NCBI RefSeq assembly: GCF_004795915.1
Contig: NZ_CP039253.1
Coordinates: 4,181,501 to 4,245,500 of the forward strand
Reading direction: 5' to 3'
Source: Rhodococcus sp. PAMC28707
Lineage (GTDB): Bacteria > Actinomycetota > Actinomycetes > Mycobacteriales > Mycobacteriaceae
DNA length: 64,000 nucleotides
This document shows, piece by piece, positions 24,623 to 33,296 of the stretch. Positions within the stretch are counted from its first letter, which is position 1, and each line of letters starts with the position of its first letter. The notes beneath the pieces are model-generated. The model ran no database searches. It was given only the letters and a program-made list of their open reading frames with translations, and was not told where the DNA came from. The position numbers and the translations under genes were made by a program.

Positions 24623-26110
24623 ATGACCGACAACAGCTCACGGGTATCGGCGCCTCCCGTCGAAGTGCCACGTCGCGCCTGGCAGGCACTGGTTGTACTG
24701 CTGCTCGGGATGTTCATGGCCTTGCTGGACACAACCATCGTCAACGTTGCGCTTCCGACGATCAGTACAAGCCTCGACGCCTCCGAAGCAACTCTCTCGT
24801 GGATCATCTCCGGATACGCCCTTGCTTTCGGGTTGGCGCTGATACCTGCAGGAAAGATCGGCGACCGGATCGGCCACAAGTGGGTCTTCTTCACCGGATT
24901 GGCGCTGTTCACCGTCGCCAGTTTTGCTTGCGGCCTCGCACAGAACGACCTTCAATTGGTCATCGCACGAATCGTGCAAGGACTCGCAGGCGGAATCTTC
25001 GTCCCCGCCGTGACGGCCTTCATTCAACTCCTCTTCCCGGGCCAGGTGCGTGGCAAAGCCTTCGCGATCATGGGTGCAGTCATCGGTGTCTCGACAGCAT
25101 TGGGACCGATTGCAGGCGGTCTCATCATCGAAGCCTTCGGGGACGAAAACGGTTGGCGTGGCGTGTTCTGGGTGAACTTGCCGATCGGAATCATCGGACT
25201 CGTTGCAGCCGCACTGCTGCTTCCCGGACGCCCGGAGAACCGAACGGTCGCGGCGAAGACCGGAATCGACTGGATCGGACTCGTCCTCATCACCGCAGGT
25301 CTGGTCGCCCTGTTGGTCCCTCTCATCGAAGGGCAGGACCAGGGTTGGCCGGTATGGACCTATGTCTCGATCGTGGCGGGTGTCGTTCTCATCGCAGTAT
25401 TCGCCGTATGGGAAGTGTTCTACACCAAGCGTCGTGACAACCCATTGGTGCCGCCGAAGCTGTTCGCTCACCCCGCTTTCACCGGCGGCACAATTCTTGC
25501 GCTCGTCTATTTCGCGTCGTTCACCAGTATCTTCTTCACCATCTCTCTGCTGTGGCAGAGCGGGCTCGGAAACTCCGCACTGTCTTCCGGCATCGTGATG
25601 CTGCCGTTCGCAATCGGCAGCATCATTGCCTCGTCCCAGAGCAACCGGCTCACACAGCGGCTCGGTCGGACGGTTCTGTTGATAGGCACCTCATTCGTTG
25701 CGATCAGCCTGATCTGGATGTGGCTCATCCTGGCCACCACCGATGCCGCAGACCTCACCAACTGGAAATTGTTGCTGCCCATGCTGATCGGTGGTCTGGG
25801 CAACGGCGCATTCATCGCTCCGAATGCTCAGTTCATCGTGGCAACCGTCGACCGCGCAGATGCAGGCGCAGCCAGCGGTGTCATCGCTACGATGCAGCGG
25901 ATCGGCAGCGCGGTCGGTATCGCGGTCATCGGCAGCGTGCTGTTCGGTAATCTGACGATCACCGGCCCCGATACGGTGGCCAGCGGATTCATGCACGGGG
26001 CGTCTATTGCGATGTCAGTCAGCGCGGCCTTCGGAGTCGTGGCACTGCTGCTGGTATTCGCACTGCCCAAACGCGTCGACGCCCCGAGGCCCATGGTGCC
26101 GAGCGAGTAG
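24623..26110 (+). CDS. DHA2 (EmrB/QacA) multidrug efflux MFS transporter
   Basis: A 495-residue protein with 14 predicted helices. The start region AWQALVVLLLGMFMALLDTTIVNVALPTIS is motif D1 of the 14-helix DHA2 group. Motif A is GKIGDRIGHKWVFFTG, and motif C is in the helix 5 region GAVIGVSTALGPIAGGLI. It exports hydrophobic cations or antibiotics with protons. It is co-transcribed with padR. The ATG at 24623 has only a weak ribosome-binding site, which fits coupled translation. A hairpin terminator follows. Confidence 0.92.
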   Translation: MTDNSSRVSAPPVEVPRRAWQALVVLLLGMFMALLDTTIVNVALPTISTSLDASEATLSWIISGYALAFGLALIPAGKIGDRIGHKWVFFTGLALFTVASFACGLAQNDLQLVIARIVQGLAGGIFVPAVTAFIQLLFPGQVRGKAFAIMGAVIGVSTALGPIAGGLIIEAFGDENGWRGVFWVNLPIGIIGLVAAALLLPGRPENRTVAAKTGIDWIGLVLITAGLVALLVPLIEGQDQGWPVWTYVSIVAGVVLIAVFAVWEVFYTKRRDNPLVPPKLFAHPAFTGGTILALVYFASFTSIFFTISLLWQSGLGNSALSSGIVMLPFAIGSIIASSQSNRLTQRLGRTVLLIGTSFVAISLIWMWLILATTDAADLTNWKLLLPMLIGGLGNGAFIAPNAQFIVATVDRADAGAASGVIATMQRIGSAVGIAVIGSVLFGNLTITGPDTVASGFMHGASIAMSVSAAFGVVALLLVFALPKRVDAPRPMVPSE

Positions 26111-26117
26111 TACGCCG

Positions 26118-26155
26118 GGGTTGTGTGCAGTCCGTTCTCTGGCTGCACACAACCC
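26118..26155. terminator. Bidirectional hairpin terminator
   Basis: A 13-bp perfect stem (GGGTTGTGTGCAG at 26118-26130 and its complement at 26143-26155) with a 12-nt loop. It lies between the convergent efflux and GAF-ANTAR genes, 8 and 15 bp from their ends. There is no U-tract, as is common for actinobacterial terminators. Confidence 0.75.
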
Positions 26156-26169
26156 GAGCGGTCAGGCCC

Positions 26170-26910
26170 TCAGGGCTGCAGGCTCCGGGTGTGCAGGCTT
26201 TGGGTGTGCGACTCGATTACCGATCGCGCCAGCGCTGCGATCTTGACGTTCATATCCTGAGATGTCTTGCGCAGCATCTGGAAAGCCTGATCGTCGGTGA
26301 CCTCGTGCATGACCATCAATAAGCCGATAGCCTTCCCGATCTCCCTGTTACTTTCTAGACCGAGACGCAGAGTGTCGGCCTGTTCGCCTTTGATGATGGC
26401 GGCAACTGTGACGGCCGCGAACGCTGCGACCACGATTGCACGGTCAGCCGTATCGCTGTCGAATCGGCCGGCGGTATCGCTGAACAGATTGAGTGCGCCT
26501 ACCTTTTTGCTATCGAGCATCAAACGAAAACCCATTGCGCCACGCACGGGCGTCCGCGCAAGGACACCACGGGCAAGGGCCGGCCACTTCCCGGGAGTGT
26601 TGAAGTCTGGTTCGATCTGGGCGGCTTCACTCGTGATCGCGTCGAGACAGGGCCCCTCGCCGGTAGCGCGCTCTATGTCGTCGACGACCCGTGCGATCTG
26701 ATCCGAAGCCGCAACCGTCACCGGCTTGCCCCGACCGGTCAGCATCAAGCTGGCATGATCGCACCCCGGTACGAGCAGCGTTGCCGCCACGCAGATAGCC
26801 GAGTAGACCTCGTCCGCTGCGCGGCCTCGATACACGATGTCCGCGAGTGCGGCGAAGACGGTCGCAGGGTCGGCCGAGGCCGATGTGTCGAGAATCGAGT
26901 CGTCGTTCAT
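26170..26910 (-). CDS. GAF-ANTAR RNA-binding regulator
   Basis: A 246-residue protein from ATG 26910, which has GGAG 6 nt upstream. Residues 15-165 are a GAF-type sensor domain (DHASLMLTGRGKPVTVAASDQIARVVDDIERATGEGPCLDAI, a common form in actinobacteria). Residues 175-240 are the ANTAR three-helix RNA-binding domain (LRLGLESNREIGKAIGLLMVMHEVTDDQAFQMLRKTSQDMNVKIAALARSV). ANTAR proteins act as antiterminators on two-hairpin RNA motifs. AmiR and NasR are the classic cases, and NasR controls nitrate assimilation. The nitrate reductase is 2.3 kb away, but a link is only speculation. Confidence 0.9.
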   Translation of the reverse strand: MNDDSILDTSASADPATVFAALADIVYRGRAADEVYSAICVAATLLVPGCDHASLMLTGRGKPVTVAASDQIARVVDDIERATGEGPCLDAITSEAAQIEPDFNTPGKWPALARGVLARTPVRGAMGFRLMLDSKKVGALNLFSDTAGRFDSDTADRAIVVAAFAAVTVAAIIKGEQADTLRLGLESNREIGKAIGLLMVMHEVTDDQAFQMLRKTSQDMNVKIAALARSVIESHTQSLHTRSLQP

Positions 26911-27031
26911 CTGGACTCCGTTCGAAAAGGGACTGCTCGAGGATTCATTTCGTGCGCTGCCCGCTTCTCGAGGAGCCACATCCGACCTACAAGGATACCG
27001 ACCCCATAGCTCCGATCCACTGTCAGGTCGC

Positions 27032-27484
27032 TCAGGCACACGGTGGAGCAGGCGCATCCTCCGCGAAAGGCTTGCCGGGAGGCTCGATGTAAGCGGCGTA
27101 CAGAACGACCGGAACCGTCCCGGTATTGATGCCCTCGTGTACGTGATTGCCCCCGACATCCTCGACCACAACATTGCCTGCTGGGGTCGACACCTCACTG
27201 CAATCCGTCAGCGTCCTGGTCAGGACCCCGGACTCGACATACGCGTACACCGGGCCGTCATGGAAATGCCACCCGGTGGTGCCACCGGGCGCGATCGTGA
27301 TCTTGCGTGCCGTGAAGTCGGTTCCGGCAAGGTCGGCACTACCCGGGAAAAGCGGAAAAGACACGTGTGCCAGCGTCTCGGCCGTAACGCCCGACGGCGG
27401 AGTGGCATCGGCGACGGCAGGAGACAACGTCGCAGCAGCGATGCAGCAGAACCCGACAGTAACCGAGCGGACGATCTTGGACAT
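27032..27484 (-). CDS. Secreted cupin-domain protein
   Basis: A 150-residue protein from ATG 27484, with GAGAGG 9 nt upstream. The signal peptide is residues 1-26 (SVTVGFCCIAAATLSPAVADA). The mature part is one cupin barrel: TGWHFHDGPVYAYVESGVL supplies the His residues of metal motif 1 and GGNHVHEGINTG those of motif 2. Four Cys occur in the full chain, two of which may form a disulfide (DCSEVSTP and the C-terminal PPCA). The function is unknown. Such exported cupins may bind metals or small ligands. Confidence 0.82.
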   Translation of the reverse strand: MSKIVRSVTVGFCCIAAATLSPAVADATPPSGVTAETLAHVSFPLFPGSADLAGTDFTARKITIAPGGTTGWHFHDGPVYAYVESGVLTRTLTDCSEVSTPAGNVVVEDVGGNHVHEGINTGTVPVVLYAAYIEPPGKPFAEDAPAPPCA

Positions 27485-27597
27485 GTTCGTGAACCTCTCG
27501 TCGGTGGCTCGGTAGCGCAAGTCCAGACTAGAACCCGGCAATGAGGTCCGGGGCAGCTATCAGCGAGTTACGCAGTGTTGCTGAGTAACCTGCAGAC

Positions 27598-28071
27598 GTG
27601 GATGAGTCAGCGGAAACTCGCGATAATCAAGCGCACACCTTCGAATACGGTGTCGACGGGCCGAAAGCGATTCTCGTCGGCATCGACGGGTCGGATTCCG
27701 CATGGAGAGCCGCGGCCTACGCCGCTGGACTGGCGCGACGCCAGGACTCCTTGCTGGTTCTCGCCTACGTTCAGCAGTTGTTCACAACCGGATGGGGTCA
27801 GACCGGCATCCCGCTCGTCGAGACGGGAAAACAGATCGCCGAAGAACTGCTCGCCTACATCAAAGAATCGACCACGCGGATGGAATCGATCCGATGGGAG
27901 TTCCGTACCGCACAGGGGGATCCCTACAGCGGCCTCGTCGGAATCGCGGATGAACTACGGGTCGACGCCATTGTCGTCGGGGCATCCGAACATGCAGGCC
28001 ACCGAATGTTCGGGTCCGTCGCAGTGCGGTTGGTGAAAACCGGACGCTGGCCCGTCACAGTAGTTCCGTAG
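27598..28071 (+). CDS. Universal stress protein (UspA family)
   Basis: A 157-residue single Usp domain (residues 20-157). It opens with ILVGIDGSDSAWRAAAYAAGLARRQ and ends with VDAIVVGASEHAGHRMFGSVAVRLVKTGRWPVTVVP, where the usual GxxGxxxxxxGS nucleotide loop is recognisable but altered. GTG 27598 follows TAACCT (27586-27591) by 6 nt, a leaderless pattern. It is divergent from the cupin gene. Usp proteins in this group are often induced by hypoxia or stress; no such box was confirmed here. Confidence 0.85.
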   Translation: MDESAETRDNQAHTFEYGVDGPKAILVGIDGSDSAWRAAAYAAGLARRQDSLLVLAYVQQLFTTGWGQTGIPLVETGKQIAEELLAYIKESTTRMESIRWEFRTAQGDPYSGLVGIADELRVDAIVVGASEHAGHRMFGSVAVRLVKTGRWPVTVVP

Positions 28072-28104
28072 ATCGCTGTGATTGAGGGCTGGTTCGAGAA
28101 ATGG

Positions 28105-28178
28105 TGGGGCGGGCGGGGCTCGAACCCGCGACCAATGGATTATGAGTCCACGGCTCTAACCGACTGAGCTACCGCCCC
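28105..28178 (-). tRNA. tRNA-Met (CAT anticodon)
   Basis: The reverse strand folds as a 74-nt tRNA: acceptor GGGGCGG/CCGCCCC, D arm TAGCTCAGTCGGTTAGAGC, anticodon arm with loop CTCATAA (anticodon CAT), and T arm GCGGGTTCGAGCCCCGC. The discriminator A is followed by an encoded CCA (28104-28102). It looks like an elongator tRNA-Met, but a CAT tRNA can also be tRNA-Ile2 after lysidine modification, and this cannot be settled by reading. Confidence 0.92.
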
Positions 28179-28246
28179 ATCTCGCACCGCGCGAGCCGTG
28201 ACGAATGCTACTTCAAAGCATCGCCGACGTGTGCCCGCGGGGTCGG

Positions 28247-30385
28247 TCACGTCGGTGAGATTGTTACAGGCACTCCATTGAGGATCGCATTGGCCGACAC
28301 CGCGTCGACCCGGTGTGGGTCGGTGACGTCGTTGGCGCTCGCTCCCGCAACCGTCGTAGCCACGGATAGTTCGACGCCGGGGCGCTGGTGTCCGAACCCA
28401 TGCGGCAGGCTCACCACGCCCGGCATCATGCGGTCGGTAGCGAGTACCTCGATCTGTACCGATCCGGCGGCGGAGGTCACCGACACCACGGAACCGTCTT
28501 CGATGTTGCGTTCGAGCAGATCATCGGGGTGCGCAAAAAGTTGATGGCGCGGTTTGCCCTTCGTCAGCCTTGTCGAGTTGTGCATCCAGGAGTTGTTGCT
28601 GCGCAGATGCCGTCGACCGATCATGAGAAGTTGGTCTCCGCTGGGCACCGCCACGGATCTCATCAGATCGCGCAGAGCCGGCAATTCCGCGACGATGACG
28701 TTCTGTACCAAATTGATTCGCTTGTTTCGGGTCTGCAGCTTTCCGGGAAACCCGGGGCGGAGCGGTCCGAGATCGGTGCCGTGAGGAGTCTTGTTCAGCT
28801 TTGCCACCGACAGACCGGCGCGATGACTGCGCAACAATAGATCGATCGTTCGTCGTGGCGAGAGGCGTAGCCGAGCTTCCGCGACAAGCGATTTCGGCGT
28901 CAGGCGCGTCCGAAGACGGTCAATCCGGGAAGACCCGGCGAGGCGTGCCCGATAGCGAATGCCGAGATCACGGAAGATCTCCCAATCCGCCTTTGCACCG
29001 GGCTTTTTCGTCAGGATCGCAGGCATGAACTTCGCCGTGTTGCGGACAGCGAAGGACTGAAAGATCAGGTCGTAATGGTCACGCTCGAGCGACATCGTGG
29101 GCGGAAGAATCACGTCCGCGTGCCGTGATGTCTCGTTGATGTAGAAGTCGAAGGACACCAAAAAATCCAAGTCCGCGAAGGCCTGGTTCAACCTGGTGCC
29201 GCCCGGCATGGACAACACTGGATTGCCGGAAAACACTGCCATGGCCCTGATTCGGCCGTCGCCGGGGGTTGTCATCTCGTCGACCAAGGTCGAGCACGGA
29301 AATTCCCCCGCGAACTCTGGTAGGTCTCGAACACGACTGCGCCACTTGTCGAAATGGCCTCGGCCGACGATCTTCTTCGCGATGAGATCCACAGCCGGGT
29401 CGGTCAGCATTGCACCGCCGACGCGGTCGAGGTTGCCTGTCAGGATGTTGAGTACTTGAATCGCCCACTGACAGAGACTGCCGAATTGCTGCGTCGAGAC
29501 TCCCATTCGGCCGTAGGCCACCGCAGATCGCGCGCTGGCGAACTGTGTCGCCAGTGAGACGATGTCGGCAGCCTCGATGCCCACGATGGGTGCGACCGCG
29601 TCGGGAGTGAAATCCCGGACCAAATCTGCGACTTCCTCGGCGCCGTCGACGTAGTTCGCGACCCGGGTCGCCCCGTCCGCCGTGACGACGTTGATCAACG
29701 CTAGGAGCAGCAGGGCATCGGTACCCGGCCGGATGAAGTGGTGGACGTCTGCAATGTCCGCGGTTTCGGTCTTACGGGGGTCGACCACCACGAGAGTGCC
29801 GCCGCGGGCCTGCAGATCGTGGGCGCGACGTGCAAAGTCCGGCACCGTCATCATGCTGCCGTTCGAGGCCATCGGATTGCCACCGAGGATGAGAAAGAAG
29901 TCGGTGTTGTCGATATCTGGGATCGGTAGAGCCAGTTGGTGGCCGTACAGCAGGTGATTCACGAGCTGATGGGGGAGTTGGTCGAGTGAGGTGGCCGAGT
30001 ATCGATTGCGGGTGCGCAGCATCGAGGTGAACGGAATTCCATGAGTCATCGAACCGAGGCTGTGGACGTTCGGATTCCCCTGATAGACACCGACAGCGTC
30101 GGACCCATACTGCTCACGGGTGGCAACCAGGCCCTCGACCACCAAGTCGTATGCTTCGCTCCATTCGATCTCCACCCAGTCGGCGCCCTCGCGTCGAACA
30201 GGCTTGATCAACCGGTCGGGATCGGCGTGGAGATCGATCAAGGACAGTGCCTTCGGACAGATGTGCCCGCGAGAGAGCGGGTCTTGCTTGTCGCCTCGAA
30301 TCGAGGTGACCGTATTCTTCGCGACCGTGAATTCGAGTCCGCACATCGCTTCACACAGATTGCACGAGCCGTAAGCGATCGTCAT
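28247..30385 (-). CDS. Molybdopterin-dependent oxidoreductase (BisC/FdhA-like)
   Basis: A 712-residue soluble enzyme. Cys8, Cys11, Cys15 and Cys43 (SCNLCEAMC, GHICPK) bind a 4Fe-4S cluster. The body (residues 50-560) has the molybdopterin domains, with GGNPMASNGSMM and VVDPRKTETADIADVH. Residues 600-708 are the dinucleotide-binding domain. At the usual Mo-ligand position the sequence is NRYSATSLDQLPH (Ser130, Ser133), with no Cys or selenocysteine. The reaction is therefore not formate oxidation by the standard mechanism and the substrate is unknown. It is a single gene without electron-transfer partners nearby. Confidence 0.88.
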   Translation of the reverse strand: MTIAYGSCNLCEAMCGLEFTVAKNTVTSIRGDKQDPLSRGHICPKALSLIDLHADPDRLIKPVRREGADWVEIEWSEAYDLVVEGLVATREQYGSDAVGVYQGNPNVHSLGSMTHGIPFTSMLRTRNRYSATSLDQLPHQLVNHLLYGHQLALPIPDIDNTDFFLILGGNPMASNGSMMTVPDFARRAHDLQARGGTLVVVDPRKTETADIADVHHFIRPGTDALLLLALINVVTADGATRVANYVDGAEEVADLVRDFTPDAVAPIVGIEAADIVSLATQFASARSAVAYGRMGVSTQQFGSLCQWAIQVLNILTGNLDRVGGAMLTDPAVDLIAKKIVGRGHFDKWRSRVRDLPEFAGEFPCSTLVDEMTTPGDGRIRAMAVFSGNPVLSMPGGTRLNQAFADLDFLVSFDFYINETSRHADVILPPTMSLERDHYDLIFQSFAVRNTAKFMPAILTKKPGAKADWEIFRDLGIRYRARLAGSSRIDRLRTRLTPKSLVAEARLRLSPRRTIDLLLRSHRAGLSVAKLNKTPHGTDLGPLRPGFPGKLQTRNKRINLVQNVIVAELPALRDLMRSVAVPSGDQLLMIGRRHLRSNNSWMHNSTRLTKGKPRHQLFAHPDDLLERNIEDGSVVSVTSAAGSVQIEVLATDRMMPGVVSLPHGFGHQRPGVELSVATTVAGASANDVTDPHRVDAVSANAILNGVPVTISPT

Positions 30386-30591
30386 CGGGTCTCCTGTCCC
30401 TGGTGGCCCGATCCTATCGACGAGAGTCGGTCCCTCTCACGGCCGAACCGACCGATAGCCCGCCGAGATAGGTGTTTTCGGGCGTTCTATCAGTATGTCT
30501 TCCAGTGCGACAGGAAGCCTGGCCTGCCGATATGGTTGCTGGCGAACACTTGTCGATCCCACCACAACGCTCACCTCGATTGGGGAAATTC

Positions 30592-30945
30592 ATGATCTCT
30601 CGCTTGTCCACAACCAAGGTCGCAACCGTGCTCGGTGCTACTGCTGTCGGTGCTCTGCTATTCGGCGGCGTCGCCTCGGCCACACCCGCCGAGACCGTGG
30701 TCAACACTCCGTGCTCGTTCTCGCAGATCGTCGCCGCCACGTACGCACAGTCCGCAGAAGAGGGAGCAGCACTCGCCGCGTCACCGATGGCGGGAAGTTT
30801 CGCGGCATTCCTGGCCGCACCAGCATGGCAGCGCCAAGCGATTCTTGCCTCGCAGCCGGTAATCGTCGACAGGGTCAACGCATTCTTCGGAGGACCCGGT
30901 TCCGGTCTCGCTCGTACGGTCTTTGCTTCCTGCGTCGATTACTGA
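30592..30945 (+). CDS. Small secreted protein, hemophore-like
   Basis: A 117-residue protein from ATG 30592. The signal peptide is residues 1-31 (VATVLGATAVGALLFGGVASA). The mature part is helical with two Cys, one near its start (NTPCSF) and one near the end (FASCVDY), which can form a disulfide. This size, helix content and Cys placement resemble the mycobacterial hemophore-like family (Rv0203-type), which carries heme outside the cell. The match is by pattern only. It stands between a divergent oxidoreductase and the alcohol dehydrogenase. Confidence 0.65.
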   Translation: MISRLSTTKVATVLGATAVGALLFGGVASATPAETVVNTPCSFSQIVAATYAQSAEEGAALAASPMAGSFAAFLAAPAWQRQAILASQPVIVDRVNAFFGGPGSGLARTVFASCVDY

Positions 30946-30954
30946 CCAAAAATC

Positions 30955-30968
30955 TAGAACGTGTTCCA
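30955..30968. promoter_or_regulatory. KstR-type operator
   Basis: TAGAACGTGTTCCA fits the KstR consensus TnnAACnnGTTnnA at every fixed position. It lies 85 bp before the alcohol dehydrogenase ATG. KstR is the TetR repressor of sterol catabolism in mycobacteria and rhodococci, released by cholesterol-derived CoA thioesters. Confidence 0.7.
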
Positions 30969-31052
30969 ATTTCGCGTTCGTATGACTATCGTCGAACTCA
31001 ACATCAAGTGGCCCGAACATCGGGTCTATCGGCGTGTGAAAGGCGAATCGCG

Positions 31053-32180
31053 ATGAAAACCAAAGGCGCTGTGCTGTGGGGCCTCAACGAGCCATGGTCG
31101 GTAGAAGAAATCGAGATCGGTGACCCAAGGGCCGGTGAGGTTCAGATCCGCATGGAAGCTGCGGGAATGTGCCACTCCGATCACCACATCGTGACCGGTG
31201 CGACGCCGATGCCGTCGTTCCCGGTGATGGGTGGACACGAGGGGTCCGGTGTCGTCATCAAGACCGGCCCCGAGGTGAAAACATTGAAGGAGGGAGACCA
31301 CGTCGTGCTCTCCTTCATCCCCTCATGTGGACATTGTCCGGCGTGCGCCAATGGTCACCAGAACCTCTGTGACCTCGGAATGGGCCTGCTCAGCGGAATG
31401 GCTATCAGCGACGGCACTTACCGCATTCAGGCTCGCGGGCAGGACGTGATCCCGATGTGCTTGCTGGGGACCTTCTCTCCGTACATGACCGTGCACGAGA
31501 CCCAGGCCATCAAAATCGACGAACATATCCCGTTCGAGGTCGCATCTTTGGTCGGTTGCGGGGTGCCGACGGGTTGGGGATCGGCGGTCAATGTCGCCAA
31601 GGTAACCCCCGGAGACACCGTCGCGATCATCGGTGTCGGTGGAGTGGGTATGAGTGCCCTTCAGGGTGCTGTGCAATCCGGCGCGACCAAGATTATCGCG
31701 ATCGATCCGGTTCAGTTCAAACGAGATCAGGCACTCAAATTCGGAGCCACCCACGTATTCGCTAGCGCAGCAGAAGCTTTGATGCCGATGATGGAGCTGA
31801 CCTGGGGGCTGATGGCGGACAAGACCATCATCACCGTCGGTGAGATCACTGGCGAAGATATCGAGGCTGCATTGTTGCTGACAGCCAAGGCGGGCCGCTG
31901 CGTCGTCACTGCAATGGGCCGCATGGAGGACATGGACGTCAAGCTGAACTTGTTCTTGTTCACGATGCTCCAGAAGGACCTGCAGGGCGCGATATTCGGC
32001 GGTGGCAATCCTCGTCACGACATCCCATTGTTGTTGAAGATGTACAAGAGTGGCCAGCTCAACCTCGACGATATGGTCACCAAAACCTACGCGCTGGACG
32101 ACATCAACACCGGCTACCAGGACATGCTCGAAGGGAAGAACATTCGCGGCGTCATCAAGTTCACCGACGCCGACCGGTAG
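31053..32180 (+). CDS. adhD: AdhD-like zinc alcohol dehydrogenase, NDMA-dependent type
   Basis: A 375-residue medium-chain dehydrogenase. Catalytic zinc ligands are in GMCHSDHH and GGHEGSG. Structural zinc is held by SCGHCPACANGHQNLC. The nucleotide fold is VAIIGVGGVGMSALQGAV (about residue 193). MKTKGAVLWGLNEPWSVEEIEIGDP and ALDDINTGYQDMLEGKNIRGVI match the M. tuberculosis AdhD/nicotinoprotein group, in which the cofactor stays tightly bound and an artificial or cellular acceptor reoxidises it. A KstR-type box upstream suggests induction during sterol use. ATG 31053 has AAGG upstream. Confidence 0.88.
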   Translation: MKTKGAVLWGLNEPWSVEEIEIGDPRAGEVQIRMEAAGMCHSDHHIVTGATPMPSFPVMGGHEGSGVVIKTGPEVKTLKEGDHVVLSFIPSCGHCPACANGHQNLCDLGMGLLSGMAISDGTYRIQARGQDVIPMCLLGTFSPYMTVHETQAIKIDEHIPFEVASLVGCGVPTGWGSAVNVAKVTPGDTVAIIGVGGVGMSALQGAVQSGATKIIAIDPVQFKRDQALKFGATHVFASAAEALMPMMELTWGLMADKTIITVGEITGEDIEAALLLTAKAGRCVVTAMGRMEDMDVKLNLFLFTMLQKDLQGAIFGGGNPRHDIPLLLKMYKSGQLNLDDMVTKTYALDDINTGYQDMLEGKNIRGVIKFTDADR

Positions 32181-32189
32181 TTACCGGAT

Positions 32190-32242
32190 CGCTTGAATGA
32201 CACATCCATACGATCAGATGGATTGACGGGACCATTCAAGCG
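32190..32242. repeat. Nested inverted repeats after adhD
   Basis: Outer arms CGCTTGAATG (32190-32199) and CATTCAAGCG (32233-32242) enclose inner arms ATCCAT (32204-32209) and ATGGAT (32218-32223). Together they can form a branched hairpin just before the strong terminator. It may be part of 3' processing or a regulator site. Confidence 0.55.
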
Positions 32243-32249
32243 CTTGGCC

Positions 32250-32299
32250 TAGACAGGCGAGTCGGTGCGGGCAGACGCCCGCACCGACTCGCCTGTCTA
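32250..32299 (+). terminator. Very strong hairpin terminator
   Basis: Positions 32250-32272 and 32277-32299 pair perfectly over 23 bp with a 4-nt loop (AGAC). It separates adhD from the serine hydrolase. There is no U-tract. The hydrolase promoter TAGGCT begins 5 bp later. Confidence 0.85.
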
Positions 32300-32316
32300 C
32301 AACTAGGCTCATCCGC

Positions 32317-33129
32317 GTGCACTCCTTGGATTTGATCGCTGGTTGGCCCGTCGACAATGCATCCGCAGCGGTGGTGTCGACGGAAGGTGTGAGCGAGCAG
32401 TACGGCGATCTCGATCGCGTGTACGAGCTAGCGTCCGTCACCAAACTTCTGGTGGCCTACGCGGCACTCGTCGCAGTCGAAGAAGAAGCAATCGATCTCG
32501 ATCAGCAAGCGGGCCCCGAGGGTTCGACCGTCCGTCATCTTCTCGCGCACAGTTCGGGGCTTGCCTTCGGTGAGAACAAGGTACAAGCAGCCCCCGGGAC
32601 CAAGCGCATCTACTCGAGCGTCGGTTTCGAGTTGCTTGCCGCCCTGATCGAGTCCGAATCCGGAATCGCGTTCGACGACTATCTCGCCGAGGCCGTGTTC
32701 GCGCCGCTCGGCATGACCGCCTCGACGCTCGATGGACCCGCCGGTCACGGTGCGCGCTCGACAGTGCGCGATCTATCGGCATTCGCATCCGAACTCTTGT
32801 CGCCGACCCTACTGTCGGAGTCGACTTTCGTATCCGCGGTCAGCGTGCAATTCGACGGCCTCAACGGCATTCTCCCCGGCTACGGATCTCAACGGCCGAA
32901 CGATTGGGGCCTGGGATTCGAACTCCGCGACGGTAAAGCACCTCATTGGACAGGACAACGGAATTCGACCCGAACGTTCGGCCACTTCGGACAGTCCGGA
33001 ACGTTCCTCTGGGTGGACCCCGACGTCGGAATGGCCACTGTCGTTCTCACGGATCTGGCCTTCGGCGAGTGGGCCAAACCATTGTGGACCGAGTTGTCCG
33101 ATGAAGTTCTCGACAATAATCCCAGGTAG
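32317..33129 (+). CDS. Beta-lactamase-fold serine hydrolase
   Basis: A 270-residue cytoplasmic protein without a signal peptide. The SxxK motif is Ser40-Val-Thr-Lys43 (ELASVTKLLVAYA). The YxN position reads YSS (IYSSVGFELL), which lacks the Asn. The third motif is HFGQSGT. These are class C beta-lactamase/EstB esterase type hydrolases. Without export an esterase or amidase role is more likely than drug resistance. GTG 32317 follows TAGGCT (32304-32309) by 7 nt, a leaderless pattern. Confidence 0.85.
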   Translation: MHSLDLIAGWPVDNASAAVVSTEGVSEQYGDLDRVYELASVTKLLVAYAALVAVEEEAIDLDQQAGPEGSTVRHLLAHSSGLAFGENKVQAAPGTKRIYSSVGFELLAALIESESGIAFDDYLAEAVFAPLGMTASTLDGPAGHGARSTVRDLSAFASELLSPTLLSESTFVSAVSVQFDGLNGILPGYGSQRPNDWGLGFELRDGKAPHWTGQRNSTRTFGHFGQSGTFLWVDPDVGMATVVLTDLAFGEWAKPLWTELSDEVLDNNPR

Positions 33130-33296
33130 AGGCGTCGGCGACGGTCCAGTTCATCTTTGGAATCACTAGTTCACTGGCGCAACAGGGGTAACTCGGGGCA
33201 CACTAGTGCATGTACGCATGAGAGAGCTTCACATACCAGTTCGTGTAAGAGGTCGTTGGGGAAGACGTCCCTCGTCGAAGCTGGAGGAGTAATCGA

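Noticed and set aside
26170-26910. Direct link of the GAF-ANTAR regulator to the nitrate reductase as in NasR
   Set aside because: The genes are 2.3 kb apart with an efflux operon between, and no two-hairpin ANTAR target was recognised at the nitrate reductase leader.
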